The notes: generated by a model from the sequence alone, not told the origin. Positions 9,002 through 18,400 are shown, numbered from the stretch's first letter. The stretch: 64,000 nucleotides of DNA from Bin55 sp963664665 (GCA_963664665.2 CAXXMH010000008.1:772150-836149); one strand, 5' to 3'. Numbers and translations are program-made.

Positions 9002-10168
9002 CTATGTTGATGAAACATCTAAGAGATATCGTGCTTTAAGTTCTCTATCGGTCGCACCAACCGTCTCAATTTCCTCTCTGCACGTGAACGTGTATCTGTT
9101 CCCCACTGTGAGTCCATCGAGAATCGAAGGATCGACCGCGAGTTTACCTCGATAGAGTTCCTTTCCGAATTCCAAACACCAGGAACCAGTTTTAAGGTCC
9201 GCTTTCACGAGCTGCCCTTGCAGCATTACTTCCTCGAACTCACGTTTGCGTAAGTCTGCAATTGAATTCGATAGTCGAATCGCCTGCGCCGCAGCAATTG
9301 AACGTTGATGTGTCCGTGAAAAGTTAGGCTCCGCCCACGTGTAGAGGAACCCAACTTTCCCTTGCTTAAGGAAATTCAGCAGCTTCATGTATGTCGTAGC
9401 GAGGTGCTGGTCTACAAGTCTAAAGTGCTGTTCCGTTAGCTTAACGTTCCGAGTTCCGAAATGATCAAACAGGGAATCGATGCGCCGCAAGCCTTGGGCA
9501 AGCTCGTTCTCTTCCGAGTTCTGTCCTTCACTTCGCTCCTCGAGCAGCATGCAGAACGAACCCGGCAAAGTAGGAACCACCACGTCTAGCGCGGGAGCCT
9601 TAACAGAGCGCGTTTTGGAGTTTCGGATCGTATTCGCCTCAATTCGCGCCGCCTTGCAGGCATGACTGACTAACTTCCTTGTTAAATCGAGCAGCTGCAC
9701 GAGGCTAGCGAGTTGGATTCGGTGATCGTTCTCGGATTCTGGTGGTTCCACTTTTAATTCGATGACAAGGCTCTGCCGTCGCTGAGCGGCATCCAGCACT
9801 GCAACGTCGCTGCTAATACCTGAATCGAGCTTGTAGCCACTCCCGGGTAGATATTCGCTTGCGTCTAGTTCGCTAAATTGAGGCTCCAGACTGAATTCCT
9901 CTGTTGAATCGTTCGGTGAGGCAAGGAACCACTCCTCCGACCCTGCTTTGAGCATAAGTGTTCGAAGATCCACCTTCCCGTTACGGAAGTCATAGAGGTT
10001 CTCAGGTGAAACCCCGACGACAGCGTAGACTGGATTGATTCCATGATCAGGACCTGCAACCGCAATGTAGATGCCGCCGATGCGGTCACGACCCTCGAAC
10101 ACTATTGGACCATCGTAATAGTCGAGTGTAACTGTATGCTGGATCGTTCGCATGTCAGTCGACGACAC
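9002..10168 (-). CDS. DUF6575-like hypothetical protein
   Basis: A 388-aa soluble protein starting at GTG 10168, with an ATG alternative at 10153. The N-terminal LDYYDGPIVFEGRDRIGG, followed by a strand-rich ~110 residues, resembles the DUF6575 domain as I recall it. The middle is helical and charged, and the C-terminal ~70 residues form a small beta domain (LDGLTVGNRYTFTC). No catalytic motif is visible. It stands alone, convergent with the ATPase-helicase operon and downstream of the antitoxin fragment. DUF6575 proteins are of unknown function, and the defence-rich neighbourhood is the only hint. Confidence 0.6.
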   Translation of the reverse strand: MSSTDMRTIQHTVTLDYYDGPIVFEGRDRIGGIYIAVAGPDHGINPVYAVVGVSPENLYDFRNGKVDLRTLMLKAGSEEWFLASPNDSTEEFSLEPQFSELDASEYLPGSGYKLDSGISSDVAVLDAAQRRQSLVIELKVEPPESENDHRIQLASLVQLLDLTRKLVSHACKAARIEANTIRNSKTRSVKAPALDVVVPTLPGSFCMLLEERSEGQNSEENELAQGLRRIDSLFDHFGTRNVKLTEQHFRLVDQHLATTYMKLLNFLKQGKVGFLYTWAEPNFSRTHQRSIAAAQAIRLSNSIADLRKREFEEVMLQGQLVKADLKTGSWCLEFGKELYRGKLAVDPSILDGLTVGNRYTFTCREEIETVGATDRELKARYLLDVSST

Positions 10169-10226
10169 AACGTCGCAGAAACTTTCTCCAGGTCCTTGAT
10201 GCTAGGATTTACGGGAAATGTCCGGA

Positions 10227-10313
10227 TTAAACGCGCTCTTCCGTATCAATCCCGTTTTGTCGGTTCTCAGCAAAAAGATACGCTAGTACGACAGAGGTAT
10301 CTAGGTAGATCAC
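10227..10313 (-). pseudogene. VapC-type PIN toxin, N-terminal stump
   Basis: GTG at 10311-10313 overlaps the antitoxin stop (GTGA), the usual vapBC coupling. Translation begins VIYLDTSVVLAYLF, the first strand and helix of a PIN ribonuclease with its first acidic residue, then hits TAA at 10227 after 28 codons. The remaining ~100 residues are absent, so the toxin is dead. Confidence 0.7.
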
Positions 10314-10603
10314 CGATCCTCTCTACTTTCATCTAGCTCCTGCATGATTTCATCGAAACTTCCGACCGGAGGAGGTTTTGGTGGCGGTGCCGTTGCTGGC
10401 ATCAACGGTGGTGTCATTGCACCGGACCGAACTAAGTCAGCTAGAAACGCATCGGATGGAACGGATGTCCTTGTGCTGTCTATTGGACCGAGCTCGGCGA
10501 CTACGCGATCTCGATTTGTAATCAATATCGTTTCGCCAGACGCTGCTAGTTGCACGTATGCGCTCAGTTTGTTGTTAAGCGTCTTGATTCCTACGGACTG
10601 CAT
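10310..10603 (-). CDS. Phd/YefM-type antitoxin (VapB partner of a lost VapC)
   Basis: A 97-aa protein. The first 45 residues, including IKTLNNKLSAYVQLAASGETILITNRDRVVAELGP, match the DNA-binding, dimerising Phd/YefM fold that autoregulates toxin-antitoxin operons. A proline-rich linker (PPPKPPP) and an acidic tail (MQELDESRED) form the toxin-neutralising part. The toxin gene that should follow is reduced to a 28-codon stump, making this an orphan antitoxin. A second, mutated copy lies at 14614-14907. Confidence 0.8.
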   Translation of the reverse strand: MQSVGIKTLNNKLSAYVQLAASGETILITNRDRVVAELGPIDSTRTSVPSDAFLADLVRSGAMTPPLMPATAPPPKPPPVGSFDEIMQELDESREDR

Positions 10604-10689
10604 CGCTATATTCGTAACAGCTAGTTGCTATCGTTATCTAAAACGGATTTGAATACTACAAGAATTCTGGATGTACGCAACGAGAAAGT

Positions 10690-11071
10690 GCGTGAAGAGG
10701 AAACAGTCCGGACCCGTGCACTGCAGGTCACTATCGGGATCGACACGGAGGGCTATGGAATCGGGCTGCGGGAAGCTGGCGACTTGGGTCAAGGAATACG
10801 TGGAAGAGACACTTTCAGTCTGCCGTCTCCCCTGCGCCTATCGCTTACGGATGTAACCGACGAACATGGTCGAACGATTCAATGAGGAGATCCGCTGACG
10901 GACCCGCGTGGTGCGCACCTTCCTGAACGAGGCGACGTGGCTACGGCTTATTCGTGCGTCCTCGGCGGGGACACACGAGCAGCGGGTGACGGGCAAACAC
11001 TATCTCAGCGGTGCGATCGGATTCGACAAAGACGCACAACAACAAGACTTGAAATTACAGGAGGCGGCATG
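10690..11071 (+). pseudogene. IS256-family (Mutator) transposase remnant
   Basis: Pieces in different frames match IS256 transposases: ALQVTIGIDTEGYG near 10720 (middle of the protein), then VKEYVEETL and TNMVERFNEEIR, an in-frame TGA near 10891, and RTRVVRTFLNEATWLRLIRA to the terminal helix. The region between the two parts of the catalytic domain is deleted. A related tail is at 52765-52956. Confidence 0.8.
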
Positions 11072-11429
11072 ATCGACACACATGGCCGACTCGCGCTGAG
11101 CCACCTACAGGTGGGTCAGCACAACCACCCCAAACGGAATTTGCAGAAAACACTTGACATAACTTTGAATAGCCTTCGCTCGCGGACATCAGACACTCGA
11201 TTACATGCAAAATAGTTCGCCCATATTGCACATTCGGTATAAATCAACACTCTTCGAGTTGAGAAGTCATCGATAGGTTTGAATGATCCAGTGCTAGTTT
11301 GCGACTTTTTCGAGGTGCAGCTGGTACTCAGGCACGAGTTCAAATTGACGTATGTTGTGATGATTCTCTCTCTTCACTTGCTAGATACGCGAGCGATCCA
11401 AAGTACGTTCTTTTGAGCACGCGATAACT
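11072..11429. other. Intergenic, IS256 right-end debris then unknown sequence
   Basis: Begins with CATGGCCGACTCGCGCTGA, shared in reverse orientation near 44980, marking the flank of the IS256 relic. The remaining ~280 bases upstream of the DUF6527 gene show no reading frame or clear promoter that I can support. Confidence 0.4.
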
Positions 11430-11828
11430 ATGAAAAACCGACATCGGGTTGGATGGTTGGGCAAGAGAGGGAGTCGACGGTCGCTAAGAAGATTAGGCGA
11501 TCGGGAGTCGCGTACTAACCATCGTCGCGTTGAGCGAACTTACTCGCCAATTGGAGAGATCATTCCTGTTTGGGTAAAGCATATACCGGATGAACTGGAA
11601 TCCGGTAAGCTCTATATCAACGCAACTGCCCGGACTCTACGCCACTTATGTCCGTGTGGCTGCGGTGAGACTGTTACTACTAGTGTGCATCCTGAGGGGT
11701 GGGTTATGCTGTTTGATGGCGTCCATGTGACATTGGAACCCTCGATCGGAAACCCACATCAATGGTGTAGGTCACACTACTATATCATTGAGAATCGGGT
11801 TGTATGGTGTGAATCGCCTGTGAGTTAG
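11430..11828 (+). CDS. DUF6527 protein, candidate processing enzyme of a ubiquitin-like system
   Basis: A 132-aa protein. An arginine-rich N-terminus (~35 residues) precedes the DUF6527 core: HLCPCGCGETV (~residue 72), a strand GWVMLFDGVHVTLEPSIGN and CRSHYYIIENRVVW at the end. The paired CPCGC and C-x-SHY residues are the family signature and could bind metal or form an active site. DUF6527 genes are recurrent companions of bacterial ubiquitin-like/E1 operons, where a role in precursor processing or deconjugation has been proposed. It runs convergent to the E1 gene, the stops overlapping (TTAG at 11825-11828), instead of sitting in the operon as is more usual. Confidence 0.75.
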   Translation: MKNRHRVGWLGKRGSRRSLRRLGDRESRTNHRRVERTYSPIGEIIPVWVKHIPDELESGKLYINATARTLRHLCPCGCGETVTTSVHPEGWVMLFDGVHVTLEPSIGNPHQWCRSHYYIIENRVVWCESPVS

Positions 11829-12517
11829 GAATCCGCGAACTCATTGTAGATCGTGTTGTTGGCGATCGAGTAACACATGTCTAACTTGTGCGAGTCATCA
11901 GCATAGATTCCTAAGAGTTTTTTCCACCGAATCACCGCGAGCGCTGCGTTTAGTGCATTCAGTTCGATAGTTTGGTGGTTATCGTCCAATTGCGGCGGGT
12001 CTTCGAGACCAAAACAGCGGTTGACGTGGTCGTGAGCATTTGGCAGGCACAGCGTAACGCCAACGAGACCAGTGAGCTGGTCGTCATGACCTTTGAGCAC
12101 ACCCATACCAACATTGACCAAGACGATTTCGCGTTCTTTGCACACCTCTAGGATTCGACGCTTAATCCTACCGCCGTCGACGGAAAGAAAGACTGTCGTG
12201 TATCGGGCTAGCTGTTCCACGTTTGTGTCATCAATGTATGCCCCAGTCGCTTGAATATTGGGGTGCAAGCTCCTGTAGTGCGCTGCGTAGAGTTCTGCTT
12301 TGTTATGAATCTCGTTGTAGTCTTCTAAGACTTCGACCACTCCGGGAGTTCGACTAACGTTCTTCCGTAAAAACACGTCCCCATCAAACAGGTGAATCTC
12401 TTTAACAGGCATCCGACTTATGAAGTCTAGGATGTGAGAACCTGTGCCGCCAACGCCGACAATTGCAACTCTCTCGCAAGAGAGCTTGTCAGCTGGGTCA
12501 TGATTCATTGACGACAC
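11825..12517 (-). CDS. ThiF/E1-like ubiquitin-activating enzyme
   Basis: A 230-aa adenylyltransferase. RVAIVGVGGTGSHILDFI (~residues 16-33) is the nucleotide-binding loop and HLFDGDVFLRKNVSR carries the aspartate and arginine-asparagine that bind ATP-Mg in E1/ThiF/MoeB enzymes. FLSVDGGRIKRRI lies after the crossover. Cysteine in VNRCFGLEDPP (~residue 164) is a possible thioester site, but this is unverified. It would adenylate the C-terminus of the small beta-grasp protein coded two genes upstream. Its start overlaps the DUF6791-like gene by 13 nt. The protein is short for E1s of this class, which commonly carry an N-terminal DUF6791 domain; here that domain is a separate gene. Confidence 0.85.
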   Translation of the reverse strand: MSSMNHDPADKLSCERVAIVGVGGTGSHILDFISRMPVKEIHLFDGDVFLRKNVSRTPGVVEVLEDYNEIHNKAELYAAHYRSLHPNIQATGAYIDDTNVEQLARYTTVFLSVDGGRIKRRILEVCKEREIVLVNVGMGVLKGHDDQLTGLVGVTLCLPNAHDHVNRCFGLEDPPQLDDNHQTIELNALNAALAVIRWKKLLGIYADDSHKLDMCYSIANNTIYNEFADS

Positions 12518-13047
12518 GATTGATGACCTAACGCCGACACCTTCGAGTCGAGCTTCTGCGCCTGTGGTTCGATGTAGGAAACATAGGTCAAAATCTTGTC
12601 GTGATGGTCAAGATGCAGACCGTCGGGCGGAGGTTTCTGAGATAACAGCATCACGTCTCCGTGCGGTTCCAATCCCGGCGCAAGAATCTCTCGCCGTTGT
12701 TCGCCAGTGGAAAAGCATGGAGGGTCACCATGCCACAGTGCCCAATGCTCCTTCGGTCTTATAGAGGCATCCATCTCGATCCACAACGGTACCGCTAAGT
12801 CGCCTCGAGCAATCTCGACGGGTGTCCTGTGATTAATGTTTCGCACGTACGGTATACCTTTGACGGTGATCCATTCGGACGGGTTATGCCAGTACATGGG
12901 GTTGACGGCAGTTCTGAGCCAGTCGGAGACGCGGACTAGCCATTCCGGTGGTTCGCGAAACGTGAGGCAGAGCCCTTCATCAATGAGTCTCTGAAGATCT
13001 GGACTATGTCTGCGTAGAGGGCGTGATAGTGAACTTAGTGATTTCAT
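12505..13047 (-). CDS. DUF6791-like protein, stand-alone partner of the E1
   Basis: A 180-aa protein. Features matching DUF6791 as I know it from fused DUF6791-ThiF proteins: SPDLQRLIDEGLCLTF near residue 15, GIPYVRNINHRTPVEIARGDLAVPL in the middle, HWALWHGDPPCFSTGEQRR, a histidine-aspartate motif LHLDHHDKILTYVSYI and the closing PQAQKLDSKVSA. In homologues this domain precedes the E1 module and may act in Ubl recognition or as an E2-like unit; no canonical E2 gene is visible here. There is a ~25-residue insertion around residue 45 (EWLVRVSDWLRTAVNP). It overlaps both neighbours, so expression is coupled. Confidence 0.7.
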   Translation of the reverse strand: MKSLSSLSRPLRRHSPDLQRLIDEGLCLTFREPPEWLVRVSDWLRTAVNPMYWHNPSEWITVKGIPYVRNINHRTPVEIARGDLAVPLWIEMDASIRPKEHWALWHGDPPCFSTGEQRREILAPGLEPHGDVMLLSQKPPPDGLHLDHHDKILTYVSYIEPQAQKLDSKVSALGHQSCRQ

Positions 13048-13258
13048 CTCGAATTTTTACGCGCCCTCCTTCGCGGAGTATCCCATCAATCAGTACGCCG
13101 CCAGGCCCAACAGCGCTTGTGTATTCCACACGGAACACTTGGTTGCGTCCCGCTGGTAATTCGGCCGAGTCTACGACTTGGACATAAGTAACCTCGTCAC
13201 CTGCATCAGCTGCAATCTGTTTCCAGTCGCCGTTGATTTGCACTCTTTGTATCGTCAT
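13004..13258 (-). CDS. Ubiquitin-like protein (multiubiquitin-type beta-grasp)
   Basis: An 84-aa protein. It fits the bacterial multiubiquitin repeat pattern: opening strand RVQINGDWKQ, then DEVTYVQVVDSAEL (the I/V-TY-xQVV motif), a long strand FRVEYTSA, GGVLIDGILREGGRVKIRD and the closing strand KFTITPSTQT. Only one domain is present, and the C-terminus does not end in Gly-Gly. It is the probable substrate of the E1 encoded downstream. Its ATG overlaps the stop of the membrane protein gene (ATGA), and its end overlaps the DUF6791-like gene by 44 nt. The fold call rests on pattern recognition and deserves a structure prediction. Confidence 0.7.
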   Translation of the reverse strand: MTIQRVQINGDWKQIAADAGDEVTYVQVVDSAELPAGRNQVFRVEYTSAVGPGGVLIDGILREGGRVKIRDEITKFTITPSTQT

Positions 13259-13749
13259 TTTGTAGCCTCATTCTGTTCTACTTCGATCATCAGGCGAATG
13301 ATCGTTTCATTCAAGGCGTCGACCGCCGCGGTTAACCTATCTACGTTCCGTTCCAGTCCTTCCAATCGTACGTCCAGTCGAACGTAATTCTCATTGATTT
13401 TCCCGATTTCCTCCTGAATGGACTCGGTCGTTGACTTTAATTCAGCTATGTCGTCTTCTACACTATCGATTCGCTCTGAGAACGCTCCTATCGCGTATGC
13501 GGCAGTCACAGCCATGACGATGATGTTTGTCAGCAATACTAATAAGGCAGGTCCCCAATTGTCGAACCATTTGCCAGGCGGGCCAGGCGGTTGATTGCCA
13601 GAGGTCACCGTGCGTCGCTTTCGCGAGTCATTTGGTGGGGATGGAACTATCTTGTGAATCTCAGCCCGATTGGTACTCTCCTGGTCCGATGAGTCCGACA
13701 ATCTAACTATCCTTCCGCCAATTCCCACGCGGTACGTAGCCACTCCCAT
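13255..13749 (-). CDS. Single-pass membrane coiled-coil protein in the Ubl operon
   Basis: A 164-aa protein. Residues ~1-60 are polar and proline-rich (PPGPPGKWFDNW). One transmembrane helix follows (~residues 68-90, PALLVLLTNIIVMAVTAAYA). The last ~70 residues form a heptad-patterned coiled coil (SVEDDIAELKSTTESIQEEI and onward). No signal peptide or enzyme motif. It overlaps the 104-aa gene by 43 nt and the Ubl gene by 4 nt, so it belongs to the operon. A membrane anchor, sensor or pore-forming effector are all possible; none is shown. Confidence 0.7.
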   Translation of the reverse strand: MGVATYRVGIGGRIVRLSDSSDQESTNRAEIHKIVPSPPNDSRKRRTVTSGNQPPGPPGKWFDNWGPALLVLLTNIIVMAVTAAYAIGAFSERIDSVEDDIAELKSTTESIQEEIGKINENYVRLDVRLEGLERNVDRLTAAVDALNETIIRLMIEVEQNEATK

Positions 13750-14021
13750 GTCGAAGGTTCGGCCAAACCCGCGTAGCCGTAATCTAGTTTAAGTACAACT
13801 CCCGTCGCGACCGATTTCGATTTTCCGCCATTTGAGTCAAGTCCAACCTTCGCCGCAACCTCAGACGTTAACACCCCTTCTTCCTCCAGGACTAGGTACA
13901 AGTTATCTGTATGTCGCCGATGCTTACCGTCAGGGAATTGCTGTCGAACTAGGTCACCAACTGGACTCTCGAGGTTGGCGCTGGTAGGATCAAGGATGAT
14001 CGCGAATAACTGCTTGCTCAA
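13707..14021 (-). CDS. Unknown 104-aa protein heading the Ubl operon
   Basis: Starts at TTG 14021, preceded by AGGA at a good distance. The protein opens with a hydrophobic strand (KQLFAIILDP), continues KHRRHTDNLYLVLEEEGVLTSEVAAKV, and ends VVLKLDYGYAGLAEPSTWEWLRTA. The strand-helix-strand arrangement recalls small ferredoxin-like proteins such as SinR/Cas2-like folds, but I would not assign a family. Being first in a five-gene overlapping operon, it is probably a sensor or regulator of the system (inference). Confidence 0.6.
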   Translation of the reverse strand: MSKQLFAIILDPTSANLESPVGDLVRQQFPDGKHRRHTDNLYLVLEEEGVLTSEVAAKVGLDSNGGKSKSVATGVVLKLDYGYAGLAEPSTWEWLRTAWELAEG

Positions 14022-14613
14022 GAAGACATTCCTAAGAAGTTATCGCGATTGATTTTATGTAACATCAAGAGGTCTATGGATGTGAAATTTGAGCTTCTTG
14101 AGGGTCCAAAACTAGATTCGCATCACGGGAGTTTGTAGGGTTTAAATGCCGAGGAATGACGGGTTATTACGGGCGTCTTCATGTGCAACGCCGTAAGACA
14201 TCGTAGCAGGCACTCTGGCGGATCGACGCGGAAGTCCTCAAGTCGCTGATACGCGAACGAGACCTTTTCTTCGCACATAAATAAGGCTGCGGCAACCATC
14301 GGTTTTGGGCAAGCATTACTTTGGCGGTATTGCTGATGTTCACGATTGATCAAGTTAACATCGTGGCGTGTCACCTGTTCCAAACGGTCCGACAGAACAC
14401 GAGCGCGATCTATGCACTATGCGCCGAGGGAAATCCAGTGCGTCGTATCCTGCCAGACACCAAACACCAAGACGACACCTAAATACGGAAGTGTTGTCAC
14501 GAACATTGCATCCTAACGCGAACACATGCCTAAGCACTTTGCGCTGAGATCATCCGCGATTTGCCGAACTGACGCGCGTCCGTGGTTTCGTTGAATTTAG
14601 ATATCTAGGAGGA
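14022..14613. other. Intergenic upstream of the Ubl operon, no confident gene
   Basis: About 590 bases. A minus-strand frame at 14123-14383 (86 aa) has a protein-like composition but no start signal or recognisable relative. Near 14610 the sequence becomes the second antitoxin repeat, with only six codons of the PIN toxin start left. Confidence 0.4.
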
Positions 14614-14907
14614 TCACCGATCCCCTCTAATTTCATCTAGCTCCCGCATGATTTCATCGAAACTTCCGACCGGAGGAGGTTTTGGTGGCGGTGTCGTTGC
14701 TGGCATCAACGGTGGTGTCATCAAACCAGACCGAACTTAGTCAGCTAGAAACGCATTAGAAGGAAGCGATGTCCGTGTGCGGTCGATTGGACCAAGCTCG
14801 GCGACTACGCGATCTCGATCTGTAATGAATATCGTTTCGCCGGACTCTGCAAGTTGCACGTATGTGCTCAGTTTGTCGTTAAGCGTCTTAATTCTTACGA
14901 ATCGTAT
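14614..14907 (-). pseudogene. Second copy of the Phd/YefM antitoxin, inactivated
   Basis: Aligns end to end with 10310-10603. The start ATG has become ATA (14905-14907), a leucine TTA codon has become TAA near 14740, and many substitutions are spread over the copy. The similarity extends ~15 bases beyond the stop and ~65 bases upstream of the start, so promoter and gene were duplicated together. The toxin is lost here too. Confidence 0.8.
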
Positions 14908-15282
14908 AGCTATAGTGGTAGCAGCTAGTTGCTACCTCTGTTACGAATGGATTTGAATACTACACAAAATACTGATTGATGTGGATCCCGATTTAGTCAG
15001 AAGAACTGTCGCGGCTTCGCGATTTTGCAGCCCTACTATCGACAAGCGGTTTTTGGGGATAGCTAGGAGAAGGATTGTCCGGTAGCTAAAGATCGCGAGT
15101 AATCGTTGAGCGTCGGATTCAAGTCATGAAATCCCGCATTCCACCTAGATCATGACAAACAGAGGGAACTATAGATTTGACGATCCGAATCTACCGTTCT
15201 GCGCGGACGGCTTCCCACTGGATGCGTTTGCTCTACCTACTACTCACGCGTCGGGGATCTCCCCACCCGAGCTGAGAGCTCG

Positions 15283-15430
15283 TTAACCCTCAAGCAAAAT
15301 ATTCTTGGACGCGTTGATGTCCCGATCTTCCGAATGACCACATGCAGCACGTTAGTACCACCTGTCAGCCAGCGTTAGTTTCACCTGCGGCAATGCGCCA
15401 AAGCGGAACATCGTTGCGTCGTATGCTTGG
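15283..15430 (-). pseudogene. tnpB: TnpB (IS200/IS605 family) C-terminal remnant
   Basis: Reads FGALPQVKLTLADRWY, a stop, then CGHSEDRDINASKNILLEG and TAA at 15283. This is the RuvC-III/zinc-finger end of TnpB (CGH...RDxNAxxNIL). The rest of the nuclease and any tnpA are missing; the right-end guide-RNA region would lie at about 15200-15280 but is not recognisable. Confidence 0.75.
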
Positions 15431-15466
15431 AACGAGCAAATGAGACATGTATAGGCTAGTTCAGCC

Positions 15467-18400
15467 TCAACCATTCGGCCAAAGTAGGGAGAGGTCGACG
15501 CGCAAGTCCTCGTTCCCGTCTAACCGATCGATCGCGACAAGGTCGGAATAGGCGAAAAGGATGACATGTGCCCGCGATCGTTGACCATCGAATTGGGTTA
15601 GAGAGACCAAGATATCTTCGTGACCATCGGCGTCAAAATCACCCGCACAGCTAACGTAAGCAAGCAACGTATTCGTCGTCAACTGTCCAAACGATAGCTG
15701 CCAGATTTCGGCAGTGTCTTGCATGAGAGCCGTGTCGAGCTCAACACTTCCGTCTGATGAGCTGTCCGCCGCATCGAGCGCTGCCAATTTGTCGGTGTCG
15801 AAGACGAGTAGCTCAAGCGGATTCGAAGTAGATATCGACTCCCCGACCGCGGAAAGAGACCCAACCACCTGTACGCGAGTAGTAGCGTCGTCTGCTTTGC
15901 ATACGCTCAAATAACCCAAGTTAGGGAAGGTCCACGTGTGTTGTACGCTCGTATCGAAACGCGTTACGACGCCGTCACGCTCACCGTCCGCGCTATCGTG
16001 CTCCGCCAAATTCCGAAGATCTACGAGATACGACTGTTGCGACGTCCCGAGATCGAGTAGAGGTAGGAAGGAACTTCGCAATTCGCGGTTCATTGATTCT
16101 TGAACCGTCGACGGGAACAAATTGGCTTGGAAGAGCTGAAAATCGTCGATGCGGAAGGAATTCGGGAATCGATACGAAGTGGCTAGATTGATCTTGCCAT
16201 CGACCGTAAAGTCCGCCCTATCCATCCCTTCGAAGTCACCTGACGCAAGTACGTAGATGCGCGTCGTTTGACTCGATGGTGTAATCATTATCACTTCATC
16301 GACACTATCCTGGTCCAGATCGGGTAAACGACCCACGAACATCAAGGTTTCGGACGGGAAGAACGAATCAAACTCGGGGTAGAAGGTGTAGGTATTTTCT
16401 GCTTGTGTGATTTCGTTGAGCGTCACATTCCCATCTGGACTGGTCGACACCGATGCCGCGATTGCTGCATGAGATAAAAGAAAAGAAGAGCCGACGCCAC
16501 TTCGATTAAATCGCCGCGACTGCCCGGAGACGGAACCGACAGCAAGGGACAGCTCGTCATCGCCAAAGATGTTTGCGAGTGGTGCGCTCAATAAACCGAA
16601 CCCATGTGCGGTGTTATCGCTGCGGATTCGCGTACAAAACTTGGACTGAACGCAGTTATGCAAGTTTATTTGGCCGTCGAGGTCACCATCTACTTCGTCT
16701 ATTTCCGCCCAATTTCCCCCGTAAACGATGGTCATAGCCCCCGAAAGGTCGTACGAGAGCGGATTGGATAAGACAAGGTCTTGAATCCCGTCGCCATTTA
16801 GATCGCCGACGCTACCACTACTAAGTTTCGGAAAATCGAAACCCACGCGAGCATTGACAAAACGCCAGCTGGATTGACCTTGATGGACCTGACTCAGGTC
16901 AATGGTTTTGTCGACTTGGCCGTCGTTGTTGTCCAGAGATTCGAGATCGGCACCCGACAACAGAATCCATGGCTGACCACTGACATTGGGTAGAGCGTTG
17001 ACGATTTCGATGTCATCAAACCCGTCTCGATCGAAATCTCCAAGTCGATAAGTTTCCATCGCTTGAAGTGCCAACGGCCCGGCGACTGGAATTTCCCAAT
17101 CCGTGACTAATCGATAAGAGTTGAAAGCCGCGCTACCGTGGTTGTCGCCAAAGCCGTCTCCGTCTAGGTCTTCCCACTCCAGCGGGTCTAGCGGGAATTG
17201 ATCGGTGTTGTCACCGAATCCATCGCCGTCTGAATCGAGCCACTCAGTGGGATCTAGTGGAAATACGTCTTCCGCATCAAGGTAACCGTCGTTATCGTCA
17301 TCGGTATCCGCATTGTTGCCGATTCCATCGCGGTCGGTATCGAATGCTTCATTCGGATCATCGTCGAACTCGTCCGCGTTGTCTCCTACCCCGTCATTGT
17401 CAACATCGGAGCTTTCGGTCGGATCGTTAGGGAAGGCATCTTCGCTATCCACCACCAAATCGTTGTCATCGTCGAGGTCTTCACGGTTAGGCATCCCATC
17501 GTTGTCGGTATCGAATGGGAATTCATCGTCCTCATTGAGAATGCCGTCGCCGTCGGCATCCATATCTTGAGAGTCACCGATGCCGTCAAAATCGATGTCC
17601 GAGTGTTCCGCCAAATTCAGCGGAAAGGCATCGATCGCATTGGCAAAACCATCGTTATCCGCATCGAATCTGAATTGTGCAAGATGCGGATATACATCTT
17701 GTAGATCAAGCAAGCCATCACCGTCATCGTCGGTGTCGTGCAGATTCGGGATGCCATCGCCATCGATGTCAGCCATGTTGTTGTGGAGCATGACGATGTG
17801 ATCGACCTCGCCATCGGCTTGATCCAACATACTGAGGTCCGACGTGAATACGAGGTACATCGTGCTGAACGAACCTTCTTCCTCTTGTGAGAAAACCGAA
17901 AACGTGAAATCTGTCTTCGAATCTTCGTCCAGATCACCGAGAGCCGTTACACCCGCGTGCGTCATGAGTCCACGCGGTCCAAAAGGCGCTCGAAGGTCGT
18001 AGATGCCAGGGTAACGAATACGAATAGGAAGGTTGACGATGCCGTTCAAGTCTTCGCCCGAAGGCTCGTCGAGGAAGTCAAGATCGTGTAGCTCAGCGAC
18101 GAACATCGAACGGAAACGTGTAAAGACGAGGTGATCGAAAGACGTCGAGTAGGCAGCGGGGATGATCCCTGAGGAAGATATCGGTGCTTGCTTAACCATT
18201 CGATTAAACAACCACGTGCCAAATTCCTCGTGGGCGTCTTCCGGCAACTCCACCGAACCGTCAAGGTTCATGTCGTTCAAATCGTGAAAACGGATTCCGC
18301 CAATCGTGAAGACGTAGTTTCCGTCCCAACTTCCCCACACGAGCAGATCATTACGTCCGTCGTCGTCGAAATCCGTCATCGCATTGATGTTCAACCCGAA

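Noticed and set aside
14123..14383. Minus-strand 86-aa frame
   Set aside because: No start signal, no family, and it lies in a region of relics. Composition alone is not enough.
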